A stretch of 64,000 nt of DNA from Paenibacillus cellulosilyticus (GTDB lineage Bacteria; Bacillota; Bacilli; Paenibacillales; Paenibacillaceae): assembly GCF_003182255.1 (NCBI RefSeq), contig NZ_QGTQ01000022.1, forward strand, positions 41,111 to 105,110. Direction: 5' to 3'. A program made the position numbers and the translations under genes. The notes below the pieces were generated by a model. The model was not told the DNA's origin. It did no database searches and saw only the letters and a list, made by a program, of their open reading frames with translations. Below are positions 9,903 through 18,779 of the stretch, piece after piece (within the stretch, counting starts at the first letter, position 1; each line of letters begins with the position of its first letter).

Positions 9903-12011
9903 GTGGGAGCGCTGCTAGATATCCGCAAACTGTCCGTCGATTTTCAGACTAAGCATGGTCTGTTGACGGCAATATCCGAGGTCTCCTTCTCCATCCAGCC
10001 TGGCGAAACCGTCTGTCTGGTCGGCGAATCGGGCAGTGGGAAGACGGTTACCTCCAAAGCAATCATGCGGCTGATCGAGCACGAGAGCGGCAGGATCACC
10101 GAGGGCAGCGTGCTGCTGTCGGGTCAGGATGTGGCTAAGCTGCCAGAGGCGGAGCTTCGACGCATTCGGGGCAAACGCGTCGCCATGGTGTTTCAGGAGC
10201 CGATGGCAGCGTTCGATCCGGTATTCACGATTGGTCAGCAGATCGCAGAGACGATTCTGCGCCATGAACGGGCTAGCAAGCGTGAGGCTTGGGAGCGGGG
10301 GGTACAGCTGCTGAAGCGGGTTGGCATCCCTGAGCCTGAGCTTCGAATGAAGCAATATCCTGGTGAGTTGTCGGGCGGCATGCTGCAGCGGGCGATGATC
10401 GCGATGGCTCTCTCCTGCGGCCCGGAGCTTCTTATTGCAGATGAGCCAACAACAGCGCTGGATGTGACGATTCAGGCGCAAATTTTGCAGCTGCTGCAGG
10501 AGCTGAAGCATGAGCTGGGCATGTCGATTCTGCTCATCACACATGATCTTGGCATCGCAGCCGAAATCGCTGATCGTGTCATCGTCATGTATGCGGGCCA
10601 GATCGTTGAGGAAGGGGCGACGGCAGAGCTGTTCGCACAGCCTTTGCATCCTTATACAAGAGGACTGCTGCAATCTGCTGCACCGCTGGACAGCGTCCGA
10701 GGCTCTAGATTGCATGCGATCCAAGGTGCGATCCCGTCGCTTGCTGCGCTGCCGAGCGGCTGCCTATTTCATCCGCGCTGCGAATATGCGACGGATCGCT
10801 GCCGGACAGAGGCGCCGCCGCTAATCGGGCAGGCAGGCAGAGAGGCAGCCTGCTGGCATATCGACACGATTACATCTGCTGTGGCCCGCTCAGAAGGCGT
10901 GAGGCCAGAGGATCAGAGAAGCGGCCTGCAGGAGAGCTTTATTGTGACGAGAGAAGCATCGTCGTCCGTGATCGCTACGCTCAGCAGCGTGTTTCATTCG
11001 ACAGATGAGCTGCATGGCGGGCAATCCTCATCACCTTCGACGTCTGATGATTTGTTCGAGGTTGTAAATCTACATAAATACTACCCGCTCAAACGAAAGA
11101 GTCTCACAGCACCACGTTCGTATGTGCGGGCGGTCGATGATGTGTCGTTCTCGATTCGTCGGAACGAGACGTTCGGCTTAGTAGGCGAGTCGGGCAGCGG
11201 CAAGTCGACGCTTGGCCGCGTGCTGCTGCAGCTGGAGCAGGCGACATCGGGCCAGATCCATTTTCAAGGAACGGATCTAACCTCGCTGACCGCGGCACAG
11301 CTAAGACCACTGCGGCGGGAGATGCAGGTCATCTTCCAAGATCCATACGGCTCGCTTAGCCCTAGGTGGACAGTGGGAGACAGCATCGCGGAGCCGCTCA
11401 AGGTTCACGGCGTGCTGACAGCCCGTGAATGTCGTGAGCGAGCGGAGGAGCTGCTGCAGCTAGTTGGGTTGGATGCTTCCAGTGCGAACAAATATCCGCA
11501 CGAGTTCTCCGGCGGACAGCGGCAGCGGATTGGCATCGCCCGAGCAATTGCGCTTAATCCGAGCTTTATTCTTGCGGATGAGGCTGTATCCGCGCTTGAT
11601 GTATCCGTGCAGGCGCAAATCGTCAACCTGCTGCAGGATCTTCAGCAGAAGCTTGGCTTGACGTACCTATTCATCGCGCATGGCCTTCAGATTGTGCGTC
11701 ATATCTCAGACCGGATTGGCGTTATGTATCTTGGCAAGCTGGTTGAAATTGCACCCAGCGAGGAGCTGTTCCTCCGGCCAGCGCATCCGTACACTCGATT
11801 GCTCATTGACTCCATTCCGCAGCCGATACCAGGAAAACGTCGGGATACGCCGCTTCTGCAAGGCGAAATTCCATCGCCATCCAATCCGCCGAGCGGATGC
11901 AGATTCCACACCCGTTGTCCGTTTGCGACCGCACGCTGTAAGGAGGAGCAGCCAGCGCTTCGTCCACTGGATGATGACCGTTATGTCGCCTGCCATTATT
12001 CGCTTGTATGA
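9903..12011 (+). CDS. Fused double ABC ATPase, DppD-DppF type
   Basis: 702 residues from the GTG at 9903 (GGGGGAGGCG upstream). Two complete ATPase modules sit in one chain. Module 1 has Walker A GESGSGKT near residue 41, signature [15 protein letters not shown] near 157 and Walker [13 protein letters not shown] near 178. A ~90-residue low-conservation linker follows. Module 2 has GESGSGKST near 428, signature [15 protein letters not shown] near 535 and [12 protein letters not shown] near 557. Each module ends with a Cys-containing oligopeptide-transporter C-terminal segment ([11 protein letters not shown] and [11 protein letters not shown]). Fused DppDF-type ATPases occur in importers of this class (e.g. 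GsiA for glutathione). It energises the two permeases above. Its stop overlaps the next gene's start by four bases. Confidence 0.94.
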   Translation: MGALLDIRKLSVDFQTKHGLLTAISEVSFSIQPGETVCLVGESGSGKTVTSKAIMRLIEHESGRITEGSVLLSGQDVAKLPEAELRRIRGKRVAMVFQEPMAAFDPVFTIGQQIAETILRHERASKREAWERGVQLLKRVGIPEPELRMKQYPGELSGGMLQRAMIAMALSCGPELLIADEPTTALDVTIQAQILQLLQELKHELGMSILLITHDLGIAAEIADRVIVMYAGQIVEEGATAELFAQPLHPYTRGLLQSAAPLDSVRGSRLHAIQGAIPSLAALPSGCLFHPRCEYATDRCRTEAPPLIGQAGREAACWHIDTITSAVARSEGVRPEDQRSGLQESFIVTREASSSVIATLSSVFHSTDELHGGQSSSPSTSDDLFEVVNLHKYYPLKRKSLTAPRSYVRAVDDVSFSIRRNETFGLVGESGSGKSTLGRVLLQLEQATSGQIHFQGTDLTSLTAAQLRPLRREMQVIFQDPYGSLSPRWTVGDSIAEPLKVHGVLTARECRERAEELLQLVGLDASSANKYPHEFSGGQRQRIGIARAIALNPSFILADEAVSALDVSVQAQIVNLLQDLQQKLGLTYLFIAHGLQIVRHISDRIGVMYLGKLVEIAPSEELFLRPAHPYTRLLIDSIPQPIPGKRRDTPLLQGEIPSPSNPPSGCRFHTRCPFATARCKEEQPALRPLDDDRYVACHYSLV

Positions 12012-13459
12012 GACGTGTACCTATCATACCAACGGAAACACCCGCTTCTTATCCGGCGTTCTGGCCGGTTCTTGCCGCGATTTTCCTCGGCTCCTTCGCA
12101 GGCATGTATCACGTCGTCTCTCTAAATGTATCGCTCCCAGGCTTTATCGATATCTTCGATACGGAGCTTCGAATTGTACAGTGGATGCTGACGGGCTTCA
12201 CGCTCGCCAGCGGCATCATCGTGCCAGTCAGCGGCTTCGCCATGGATCGATTCGGCTGCAAACGACTGTTTTTGCTCGCGATCGGTGGTGTAACCGTCAG
12301 CTCCATACTGTGCGCCTTGGCTTGGAATGTTCAGACGCTAATCGCGTTTCGGATTATACAAGGGTTATTCTGCGGGCTAATTCAGCCTGTCTCGCTCGCG
12401 CTCATTTACCGCAGCATTAAACCCGAGCGGCAGGCATTTGCGCTTAGTGTTTGGTCATTCTCGACCGTGTTAGGCACAACAATCGGCCCGACGCTCAGTG
12501 GTTTTCTGCAAAGTGTGGATTGGCATCTGATCTTTCTTGTTACTGCGCCGGTTGGTGTTGTCGCTTGGGCAGCGGGCTATGCTGTACTGCCTCAGGACCG
12601 AGGCAATGCGCAAGCCAAGCTCGATTGGTTAGGCCTGCTGCTTGCAACAGTCGGAAGCTTGCTGCTGCTCCTGCTGTTCGGCAACATGAGCCACTGGGGT
12701 TGGCACAGTCCGCTTACGTGGAGCCTGCTGGTTGCAGGAACGGCCTGCTTCGCGCTCTTTATTGTGCAGGCGCTGCAAAGCGAGCATCCGCTGCTTCAGC
12801 TTGGCCTGCTGCGCAACGCGAGATTTGCGCTTAGTCTAACGGCCTCGCTCATCATGTCGTTCGCGCTTTATTCCGTCGTTTATTTTCTACCGCTGTTTCT
12901 AGTCGAGATGAAGGGATTGACGCCATTTCAGACCGGCTTGATCTTCCTGCCAGCAGCGGGCTGCCTTACGGCGGCTACGTTTGCCTCGGGACGGTGGTAT
13001 AGCAGGCTGGGGCCCGTGAAGCTGATGATTGCGGGCGGCAGTATTTTGTTCATTACAACCTATTATTTCAGTGGTATTCATGCGGGGACGAGTCTTACAG
13101 CCATTGTTGTCTGGCTGGCGATCCGCAATATGGGCACGGGTCTTGCGATGACGCCGGCGACGAATGCAAGCATGTCATCGGTTCCTCAGGAATCGCTTGG
13201 TCACGCTTCAGCGATGTTGAATTGGCTGCGGCAGGTATTTAATGCGATGGCGCTCGGCATCTGCACCTCGTTGTTTTATTCGCGTCTGGCTGTTCATCAG
13301 GCGGAGCAGCCTTATAAGGAAGCGTATGTGCACAGCATGCATGACGTCTTCCTGTTATCCAGCTTTATTGTGGCGTGTGCGATTCCGGTCTCGATGCTGC
13401 TGGGCAGAAGACAGACTGCGGCCTCATTCCGTACGTCGAAAGGAAGTGAAAGCTTGTGA
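12008..13459 (+). CDS. MFS transporter, DHA2 (14-helix EmrB/QacA) family
   Basis: 483 residues, ATG at 12008 overlapping the ATPase stop (ATGA). Highly hydrophobic with about 14 membrane helices. DHA2 hallmarks include [21 protein letters not shown] near residue 38, [18 protein letters not shown] near 77 (motif A between helices 2 and 3), [19 protein letters not shown] near 117, and [13 protein letters not shown] near 157 (motif C, typical of exporters). It probably exports a product or toxic intermediate of the pathway by proton antiport, although drug efflux cannot be excluded. Overlaps at both ends (ATGA before, GTGA after) show it is part of the operon rather than a chance neighbour. Confidence 0.9.
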   Translation: MRRVPIIPTETPASYPAFWPVLAAIFLGSFAGMYHVVSLNVSLPGFIDIFDTELRIVQWMLTGFTLASGIIVPVSGFAMDRFGCKRLFLLAIGGVTVSSILCALAWNVQTLIAFRIIQGLFCGLIQPVSLALIYRSIKPERQAFALSVWSFSTVLGTTIGPTLSGFLQSVDWHLIFLVTAPVGVVAWAAGYAVLPQDRGNAQAKLDWLGLLLATVGSLLLLLLFGNMSHWGWHSPLTWSLLVAGTACFALFIVQALQSEHPLLQLGLLRNARFALSLTASLIMSFALYSVVYFLPLFLVEMKGLTPFQTGLIFLPAAGCLTAATFASGRWYSRLGPVKLMIAGGSILFITTYYFSGIHAGTSLTAIVVWLAIRNMGTGLAMTPATNASMSSVPQESLGHASAMLNWLRQVFNAMALGICTSLFYSRLAVHQAEQPYKEAYVHSMHDVFLLSSFIVACAIPVSMLLGRRQTAASFRTSKGSESL

Positions 13460-14523
13460 AATTCATATGGTTCTCGCTCGTGATGAATTTGAGGAATCCG
13501 GTGACGGGCGAGCAGTTCGGGACGACTGAGAAATTCGAGAATATCATTAAACAGGCGCAGCTGGCAGAAGAGCTTGGTTTCGATGGCTATGGGATCGGCG
13601 AGCGTCATGGCGACCCATTCCTGTCGTCCTCGCCGCCCGTATTGCTCACAGCTATTGCCGCAAGAACATCGCGCATCCGGCTGCTGACGGCTGTAACGGT
13701 GCTAAGCGTGCTTGATCCGATTCGAGTCGCGGAGGATTATGCAACGCTTGATCACCTCAGCGGCGGACGGCTGGAGCTGATTATCGGCAAAGGCAATGAT
13801 CCACGGCACTATCCGCTGTTCGGCATTACCGAAGAGGAGCAGTGGGATTCCATGGAGGAGCGGTATGAGCTGCTGCGAAGGTTGTGGCGGGAGGAAAATG
13901 TATCGTGGCAGGGCCGATACCGGCCGCCGCTTGATGGGGTGACGACACAGCCGCGGCCGCTGCAGCAGCCGATTCCAATCTGGCACGGCAGTGCCTCTAG
14001 CACGCGGTCGACGGAGCTTGCGGCTCGCTATGGCGAGCCGATCTTCTCCTCGAACAGCTTCCACCCGCAGGCGAAGTATAAAGAGCTGATCGAGCATTAT
14101 CGCGAGCGGCTTGCCTACTATGGCCATGATCCGAGCAAGGCTGTCGTCGGCGCAGGTGCAGGCAGCTTGTACATCGCCAATACGACGGAAGAAGCGATTG
14201 GGCGGTACCGCCCATACTACGATGCGCATCAAGCGACGGCTGCCGCGCAGCATAACAAGTCGCCTTTTACCTCATTGGAGGATGTGATTGAGCGGGGGCC
14301 TAGCCTGGTCGGAAGCGCGGAACAAATCATTGAGAAAATATTGAACTACCAGCAAGCGTTCGGCCACCAAGTGCTGTCACTAAGCGTCGACGGTCTGACC
14401 GAGGCCGAGCAGCGGGAGCAGATGCAGCGTTTCGCTGAAGACATTGCCCCCGTGCTTCGGCGCGAGGTGCCGAGCACGGTGTGGCGTGATACGAAGACGC
14501 GGCTGTCCGTGGAGACGGTGTGA
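13456..14523 (+). CDS. Luciferase-like (LLM) flavin monooxygenase, distinct subgroup
   Basis: 355 residues from the GTG at 13456, overlapping the MFS stop by four bases. The bacterial luciferase-like fold is seen in LAEELGFDGYGIGERHG near residue 37, SSSPPVLLTAIAARTSRIRLL near 57, LDPIRVAEDYATLDHLSGGR near 85, and PIPIWHGSASSTRSTELAAR near 172. It differs from the two NtaA-type paralogues in this cluster, being shorter and lacking the LVFIADGLY block. Relatives use FMNH2 or F420; here FMN is more likely in a Firmicute. It is the last clearly recognised gene of the operon, giving three flavin oxygenases in one cluster. Substrate unknown. Confidence 0.88.
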   Translation: MKFIWFSLVMNLRNPVTGEQFGTTEKFENIIKQAQLAEELGFDGYGIGERHGDPFLSSSPPVLLTAIAARTSRIRLLTAVTVLSVLDPIRVAEDYATLDHLSGGRLELIIGKGNDPRHYPLFGITEEEQWDSMEERYELLRRLWREENVSWQGRYRPPLDGVTTQPRPLQQPIPIWHGSASSTRSTELAARYGEPIFSSNSFHPQAKYKELIEHYRERLAYYGHDPSKAVVGAGAGSLYIANTTEEAIGRYRPYYDAHQATAAAQHNKSPFTSLEDVIERGPSLVGSAEQIIEKILNYQQAFGHQVLSLSVDGLTEAEQREQMQRFAEDIAPVLRREVPSTVWRDTKTRLSVETV

Positions 14524-14747
14524 TAATGAGGGTGCAGGCTGGTAGTTTATTCACCGAACCATTACATGAGGAGCTGTGGAGCTGCTTGGCGCGTTCGTTG
14601 CTGGCTGAGATTGCAAACTTACGGGTTAAATTGACTGCGGCGGCAAAGGGCGGGAGCAAACCGCATGCCAATCAACGTTGGGACGTTCGAGAAGTTGAAC
14701 GGGCAGCCGTTTGCCATTTTGCTTGCGGGATTGAACGAATTGACTAG
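14520..14747 (+). CDS. Short translationally coupled ORF, unrecognised
   Basis: A 75-codon frame starts at GTG 14520, overlapping the monooxygenase stop by four bases (GTGA), the same coupling seen at the upstream junctions of this operon. I do not recognise the product: it has a Leu-rich helical-looking stretch (LHEELWSCLARSLLAEIANL, residues ~15-34) and no known motif. An overlapping 54-codon frame begins at ATG 14665. The two may be pieces of one decayed last gene or chance frames. No other gene-like signal is visible up to the repeats at 14808. Confidence 0.3.
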   Translation: MIMRVQAGSLFTEPLHEELWSCLARSLLAEIANLRVKLTAAAKGGSKPHANQRWDVREVERAAVCHFACGIERID

Positions 14748-14804
14748 TGCAGGTGCGCATACGGACGGCAAAAAGGATAGGGATCGTTGCAGCTTGCAGC
14801 TTGC

Positions 14805-14985
14805 AGTTAACGGATGCAGCCGTGCTTAATTGTTTAAAAACGTCACTTGCCGGAATCTAACGGTTGTACTGGCGCTTAGCAGCTGCCATATGACCTCTTG
14901 CACATGAAATACCCTCAATGGCAACCGTTAGCGGCTTAACGGACTATAATATCGTCAAATAGCCGTTGTAACAACCGTTGAAGTC
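14805..14985. repeat. TAACGG dyad repeat cluster (two direct, two inverted units)
   Basis: Direct units begin TAACGGATGC at 14808 and TAACGGTTGT at 14858 (50 bp apart). Inverted units end in CAACCGTTAG near 14940 and CAACCGTTG near 14980. The same two-plus-two arrangement occurs at 26190-26357 and 34150-34340. No coding signal is seen from 14830 to 15075. Confidence 0.6.
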
Positions 14986-15075
14986 TCAATTTCAATCCAT
15001 ATAGTGATCAGCGACATGCAGATGAGCGTTCGTAAACGTATCAAAGAGTTTGCGGCAGCCGGGATATGAACGGGG

Positions 15076-15113
15076 AACAAAAAAGAAGCCTGCGGCGCTG
15101 CCGCAGGCTTTTG
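15076..15113 (-). terminator. Terminator of the 53-residue membrane protein gene
   Basis: Arms AGCCTGCGGC and GCCGCAGGCT with a three-base loop. Six A on the plus strand give a run of six T on the minus strand, immediately after the minus-strand gene at 15130-15291. Confidence 0.85.
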
Positions 15114-15129
15114 GTTTGTAAGACGAACC

Positions 15130-15291
15130 TTACTGTTTTGTTTTTCTGATCATCATAAACACATTCGCGCCTAATGAAACGATGGACAATCCCAGCGTTA
15201 CATAGAAAATATTATTACCATCGCTCAGGCGAATGATGGAAAACACAAGTATTGCCAAACTGATAATAATGTTCAAAATAAATCGAACCAT
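15130..15291 (-). CDS. Small two-helix membrane protein, unrecognised
   Basis: 53 residues from the ATG at 15291, preferred over a longer frame because AAGGAAG lies eight bases upstream. Two hydrophobic helices (FILNIIISLAILVFSIIRLS and IFYVTLGLSIVSLGANVFMM) are joined by a short SDGNN turn, and the tail is basic (IRKTKQ). No family recognised. It has its own ribosome site and a terminator, so it is probably real. It lies directly downstream of a candidate sRNA on the same strand; a TATACT box at about 15329-15334 could be its -10 element. Confidence 0.65.
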   Translation of the reverse strand: MVRFILNIIISLAILVFSIIRLSDGNNIFYVTLGLSIVSLGANVFMMIRKTKQ

Positions 15292-15356
15292 CGTGATCTT
15301 CCTTTCGACTTGAAATACCATTAAGAAGTATACCACAATGCGATCGAATCTCGGAC

Positions 15357-15423
15357 AAAAAAAGGAGCCTGCAGCAACGGGCCGCAGGCTTGTTCAAGTT
15401 TTATATTAATAAGGGGGGTCTTG
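15357..15423 (-). ncRNA. Candidate C-rich sRNA (single copy, family member 5)
   Basis: On the minus strand a perfect -10 box TATAAT (15430-15435) is preceded by TCAGGTTTA and TTTCATCTAG at 11-bp spacing. The predicted transcript begins near GTGACAAGACCCCCC and ends at the hairpin AGCCTGCGGCC/GGCTGCAGGCT-like stem followed by seven T (15357-15363). The promoter region and first 15 bases match the four tandem copies at 25464-26101, while the terminator stem has diverged. It starts 45 bp after the esterase stop; a 17-bp perfect palindrome AACATTACAGTAATGTT lies between (15465-15481). Confidence 0.6.
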
Positions 15424-15479
15424 TCACTTATTATAAAAACGCTAGATGAAATAAACCTGAGTGGAACATTACAGTAATG

Positions 15480-16514
15480 TTACAAAATCGGAATCGCTTC
15501 CAATTGCTGCTTCAGCCAGTCGAAGGATTGGCGACCGCTTACCTCGTGGCCACCCTCGAACAAATCGTAAGCCAGCCGATCCTCGGCATTGGCTTCCCCG
15601 TACAGCCTTCGCAGTTCAGCTGCCGCCCGTTCGAACCCTTCCGCTGGGAAAATAGGATCGTTGCTGCCTGACTCCAGGAACAGCGGCCGAGGTGCGATAA
15701 GTCCAAGCAGCTCTGGCAATTCCGCCTCGCTAAGAAGGCCCGGCGTATAATTGCAGATGCAGTGCCGAATATCCCAGATACTATCCTTGAACGTATTCGG
15801 ATAGCCGATCAACAGTGCTGCGCCAATTCGCTGATCGAGCGCTGCCGCGGTGTAGCCGATGACCGATCCGCCGGAGAAGCCGGCAATCCCGATACGAGCC
15901 GGATCTACATCAGGCCGAGTCATGAAGTAGTCGAGTGCCCCGAATATTTCTGTAACACGCAGCCCGGTTAACGTTTTGCCGAGCATCAATAATTTTGTCG
16001 CCATCCTATAACAGGAGTTTGGTGCATTCGGGTCGTTGGCAATATCGCTCTCAAGCCGCCGTTCACCGAATCCGATAACATCAGGTGCAATCACGATCAT
16101 GCCGCGCTTCACAAGCTGCACGGCAAAATGCGAGTGGCCGCCCGCGCTCGTCGTATCCCACTGGCCATCTGCCGTCATCCCGCATATCTGTCTGCTGCCA
16201 TAGCCGTGCCCGTGTACGGCAACAACCCCAGGCAAGCGACCGCTTGCTCCTTCAGGGATTAATACATACGCCCCGAACGCCAGCCCCGAAACAGCGGATA
16301 ACTCCACTCTTTCTCGTATGTAACCGTCACACTCGGTACGTTCCAGCAAGACCGGCTCGAATCCGGATGTCCGCTCGAACTCTCCCAGTGATTGATGAAG
16401 CAGACCAAGCAGTCCTAATTTACGTTCCTCAGCCGTTTGTTGTGCAGCCCGCTGCTCTCTGACGACCTTTTGCTCTTCATACCATCTTGCCAGCGCTGCG
16501 TCACCTTGTCGCAT
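15480..16514 (-). CDS. Alpha/beta hydrolase, acetyl(xylan) esterase / dienelactone-hydrolase-like
   Basis: 344 residues from the ATG at 16514; AAAGGAGG seven bases upstream fixes this start over longer frames. The alpha/beta hydrolase core shows the oxyanion segment VVAVHGHGYGSRQ near residue 118, the nucleophile elbow GFSGGS with Ser near 213, a probable acid Asp in the SGSNDPIFPAEG segment, and catalytic His in FEGGHEVSG near 321. No signal peptide, so it acts in the cytoplasm. Such enzymes remove acetyl or other acyl groups from imported sugars or oligosaccharides. It is divergent from the Lpl-type sugar importer at 16738-21396, which fits de-acetylation of an imported plant oligosaccharide. 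Confidence 0.85.
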   Translation of the reverse strand: MRQGDAALARWYEEQKVVREQRAAQQTAEERKLGLLGLLHQSLGEFERTSGFEPVLLERTECDGYIRERVELSAVSGLAFGAYVLIPEGASGRLPGVVAVHGHGYGSRQICGMTADGQWDTTSAGGHSHFAVQLVKRGMIVIAPDVIGFGERRLESDIANDPNAPNSCYRMATKLLMLGKTLTGLRVTEIFGALDYFMTRPDVDPARIGIAGFSGGSVIGYTAAALDQRIGAALLIGYPNTFKDSIWDIRHCICNYTPGLLSEAELPELLGLIAPRPLFLESGSNDPIFPAEGFERAAAELRRLYGEANAEDRLAYDLFEGGHEVSGRQSFDWLKQQLEAIPIL

Positions 16515-16621
16515 CCAATGCCCTCCTTTGGTCATATATGCCTTTATCATAACGGGATTCGCGAGAGATTGAGAAGTGTGAACAGCGTCAAAGTGCACAA
16601 AAGCCGAAAATGTTCATAGGT

Positions 16622-16700
16622 GAAGAGACGAATAAGTTCACATTTTTCGTGAACTGACTCTTTCTGGCCGAAATGCTGTCCGACTACACTGAGTGCAGCA
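16622..16700. promoter_or_regulatory. Divergent control region with inverted repeat
   Basis: Between the divergent esterase and importer genes, GTTCAC and GTGAAC form an inverted repeat around an AT-rich loop (about 16637-16656). A related TTCATAGGTGAA dyad lies just before it. It is a candidate operator for the AraC-type regulator encoded at 21561. No clear promoter boxes could be fixed. Confidence 0.35.
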
Positions 16701-16737
16701 CCTGATCGAAACACGATCGAGGAGAGGAGAGACCAGC

Positions 16738-17661
16738 ATGCTTCGAAAGAGAGGATTTGTGTACGAACTCGTCAAAAACCGGCTCATGTTTCTGATGCTG
16801 CTGCCGGCGCTGATCTTTTTTCTAATTAATTCGTACATCCCGATGGTCGGCATCTATTATGCGTTCACCCGGTTCGACTTCAACACCAACCTGTTCAACA
16901 GTGAATTCATCGGCTTCGAGAACTTCAAGTTTCTATGGAGATCCGGCATCCTGAAGCGGCTTACGCTTAATACACTCGGGTACAATCTTGCATTCATCGT
17001 CCTGAGCAATGTGTTCGCCATCGCACTGGCCGTTCTAGTCAGCGAGCTGAAGCTCAAATGGTTCAAAAAACTGACCCAATCCGTTCTGTTCCTGCCTTAC
17101 TTCATCTCCTTCGTTATTCTGAGCGTCATCGTGTACAACCTGTTCAACTACGAGAATGGTTTCTTGAACACAACGCTGAAAGCGCTTCACATGGAGTCGG
17201 TTGACGTCTACAACACCCCGTGGGTGTGGGTGCCGCTCATTGTAATCTTCTATTTATGGAAAAATCTCGGATACAGCATGATCATCTACCTCGCAGCCAT
17301 CACCGGCATCAGCGAGGAGTACTACGAGGCGGCGAAGATTGACGGCGCGAACATATTCGGGCGAATATGGCACATTACGATCCCGATGCTCAAGACGACG
17401 TTCATCGTCCTGCTGCTATTCGCGCTCGGCAGTATTATGAAAGGCCAGTTCGACCTGTTCTACCAGCTCGTCGGCAACAATGGCGTTCTCTACAACGCCA
17501 CCGACATTCTCGATACTTACGTCTATCGCTCGCTCAAAGTAACGTTCGACATGGGCATGGCCACATCCGCAGGCCTCTACCAATCCGCTTTCGGCTTCGT
17601 GCTCGTCATGACCGTCAACTACATCATCCGCAAAATCAACGACGACTACGCTTTGTTCTAA
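16738..17661 (+). CDS. Sugar ABC importer permease, LplB/YtcP-type
   Basis: 307 residues, ATG at 16738 behind GGAGAGGAGAG. Six membrane helices are evident, the first at LMFLMLLPALIFFLINSYIP (residues ~16-35). The conserved cytoplasmic EAA loop reads YYEAAKIDGANIFGRIWHIT near residue 205. This is the LplB type used for oligosaccharide uptake with an LplA lipoprotein and LplC partner, both encoded downstream. Unusually, the partner permease gene is separated by 1118 bp of repeats instead of a few bases. No ATPase gene is present; these importers commonly share MsmX. Confidence 0.92.
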   Translation: MLRKRGFVYELVKNRLMFLMLLPALIFFLINSYIPMVGIYYAFTRFDFNTNLFNSEFIGFENFKFLWRSGILKRLTLNTLGYNLAFIVLSNVFAIALAVLVSELKLKWFKKLTQSVLFLPYFISFVILSVIVYNLFNYENGFLNTTLKALHMESVDVYNTPWVWVPLIVIFYLWKNLGYSMIIYLAAITGISEEYYEAAKIDGANIFGRIWHITIPMLKTTFIVLLLFALGSIMKGQFDLFYQLVGNNGVLYNATDILDTYVYRSLKVTFDMGMATSAGLYQSAFGFVLVMTVNYIIRKINDDYALF

Positions 17662-17663
17662 AA

Positions 17664-17885
17664 GAGGCCGCGGAGCGGCCGGCCGGGCTCATTGCCGGGC
17701 TGATTGAATAGAGCACATAAAAGTGAACTAAACCACCTCCATCGGCTCGCAGAGCGAGGTAGAGTACAAAAAAGTACACTAACGCATCACCAACGGCGAA
17801 CTGGGTGGGATAGGGTACAAACAAGTACACTAACGCGGCAATGACGATGGACTGCCTGAGTTAGAGTACAAAAAAGTACACTATC
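17664..17885. repeat. 51-bp-period palindromic repeat array, GTAC-type
   Basis: Four units at 17713, 17764, 17815 and 17866, exactly 51 bp apart, hold the palindrome GTAC-AAAAAA-GTAC (the first is GCAC-ATAAAA-GTGA). They are bracketed by TTAG/TAG and CTAA. A GC hairpin GGCCGC-GGA-GCGGCC lies just after the permease stop (17666-17681). Confidence 0.85.
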
Positions 17886-17910
17886 CTGTGGTTGACGGCT
17901 AGCTGTACTA

Positions 17911-18540
17911 AAGTCGCGAAGCGACGCCATCCAAGGCCGCGAGCGGCGACATCGCACAGCGATGGACAGCACTTGCTTGCAGCAACGCTGCATGCTCAAA
18001 GTCGCGCAGCGACGCCAACCAGGGCCGCGCAGCGGCGACATCGCACAGCGATGGACAGCACTTGCTTGCAGCAACGCTGCATGCCCAAAGTCGCGCAGCG
18101 ACGCCAACCAAGGCCGCGCAGCGGCGACATCGCACAGCGATGGACAGTACTTGCCTGCAGCGACGCTGCATGCCCAAAGTCGCGCAGCGACGCTAACCAG
18201 GGCCGCGCAGCGGCGACATCGCACAGCGATGGACAGCACTTGCTTGCAGCGACGCTGTATGCCCAAAGTCGCGCAGCGACGCCAACCAAGGCCGCAGCAG
18301 TGACATCGCACAGCGATGGACAGCACTTGCTTGCAGCGACGCTGCATGCCCAAAGTCGCGCAGCGACGCCAAAAGAGGGCCGCGCTGCGGCCGGGCTCCG
18401 CGTCGCACAGCGACGACCGCAGCAGCATGCAAGTCCCTCCCGTCGCATGGCGACGGAAGCCCGCGCTGCCAAGGGCAGCGCAGCGAGCCCATCGACGACG
18501 GTAGTCTGGGGAGATGGGCGAGCCAAACCTTCCCCACGAC
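17911..18540. repeat. 89-bp tandem repeats built of small GC palindromes
   Basis: Units start GTCGCG at 17913, 18001, 18090, 18179, 18268 and 18355 (88, 89, 89, 89, 87 bp apart). Each unit contains a series of mini-hairpins with different arms but similar loops: GTCGC-GCA-GCGAC, GCCGC-GCA-GCGGC and ATCGC-ACA-GCGAT. Less regular GC hairpins continue to about 18540. Long frames on both strands are repetitive Arg/Ala/Ser-rich translations without ribosome sites, so I treat this as non-coding. Confidence 0.85.
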
Positions 18541-18613
18541 GCTGAGTGGGGAAGTAAGGGCGGCAAACGAGCGGAGCGGCGGTATCGTTCTGGAGAAACG
18601 TTAGTGGTCGCCT

Positions 18614-18671
18614 TTGTCCCCGGATTGCTACATAGTAGCGATCTCACCAATTCAGGGCAATCCGGGGACAA
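18614..18671. repeat. 15-bp inverted repeat with nested hairpin
   Basis: TTGTCCCCGGATTGC (18614-18628) and its exact complement at 18657-18671 enclose a 28-bp loop that itself starts with GCTAC-ATA-GTAGC. It sits about 110 bp before the second permease gene. It could be a repeat remnant or an RNA structure in the operon transcript. Confidence 0.6.
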
Positions 18672-18779
18672 CAGCGATCGGAAGAACGATCCGCCGCGCA
18701 GCGACCCTCGCCGCCCAGGCGATCCGCTGCGAAGCAGCTCTCCAACGCGCCCAACAAAACAATCAGAAGGAGGTCTCCC

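Noticed and set aside
17892..18671. Arg/Ala/Ser-rich frames on both strands in the 89-bp repeat block
   Set aside because: Repetitive translations of GC palindromes, no ribosome site, different frames open at once.
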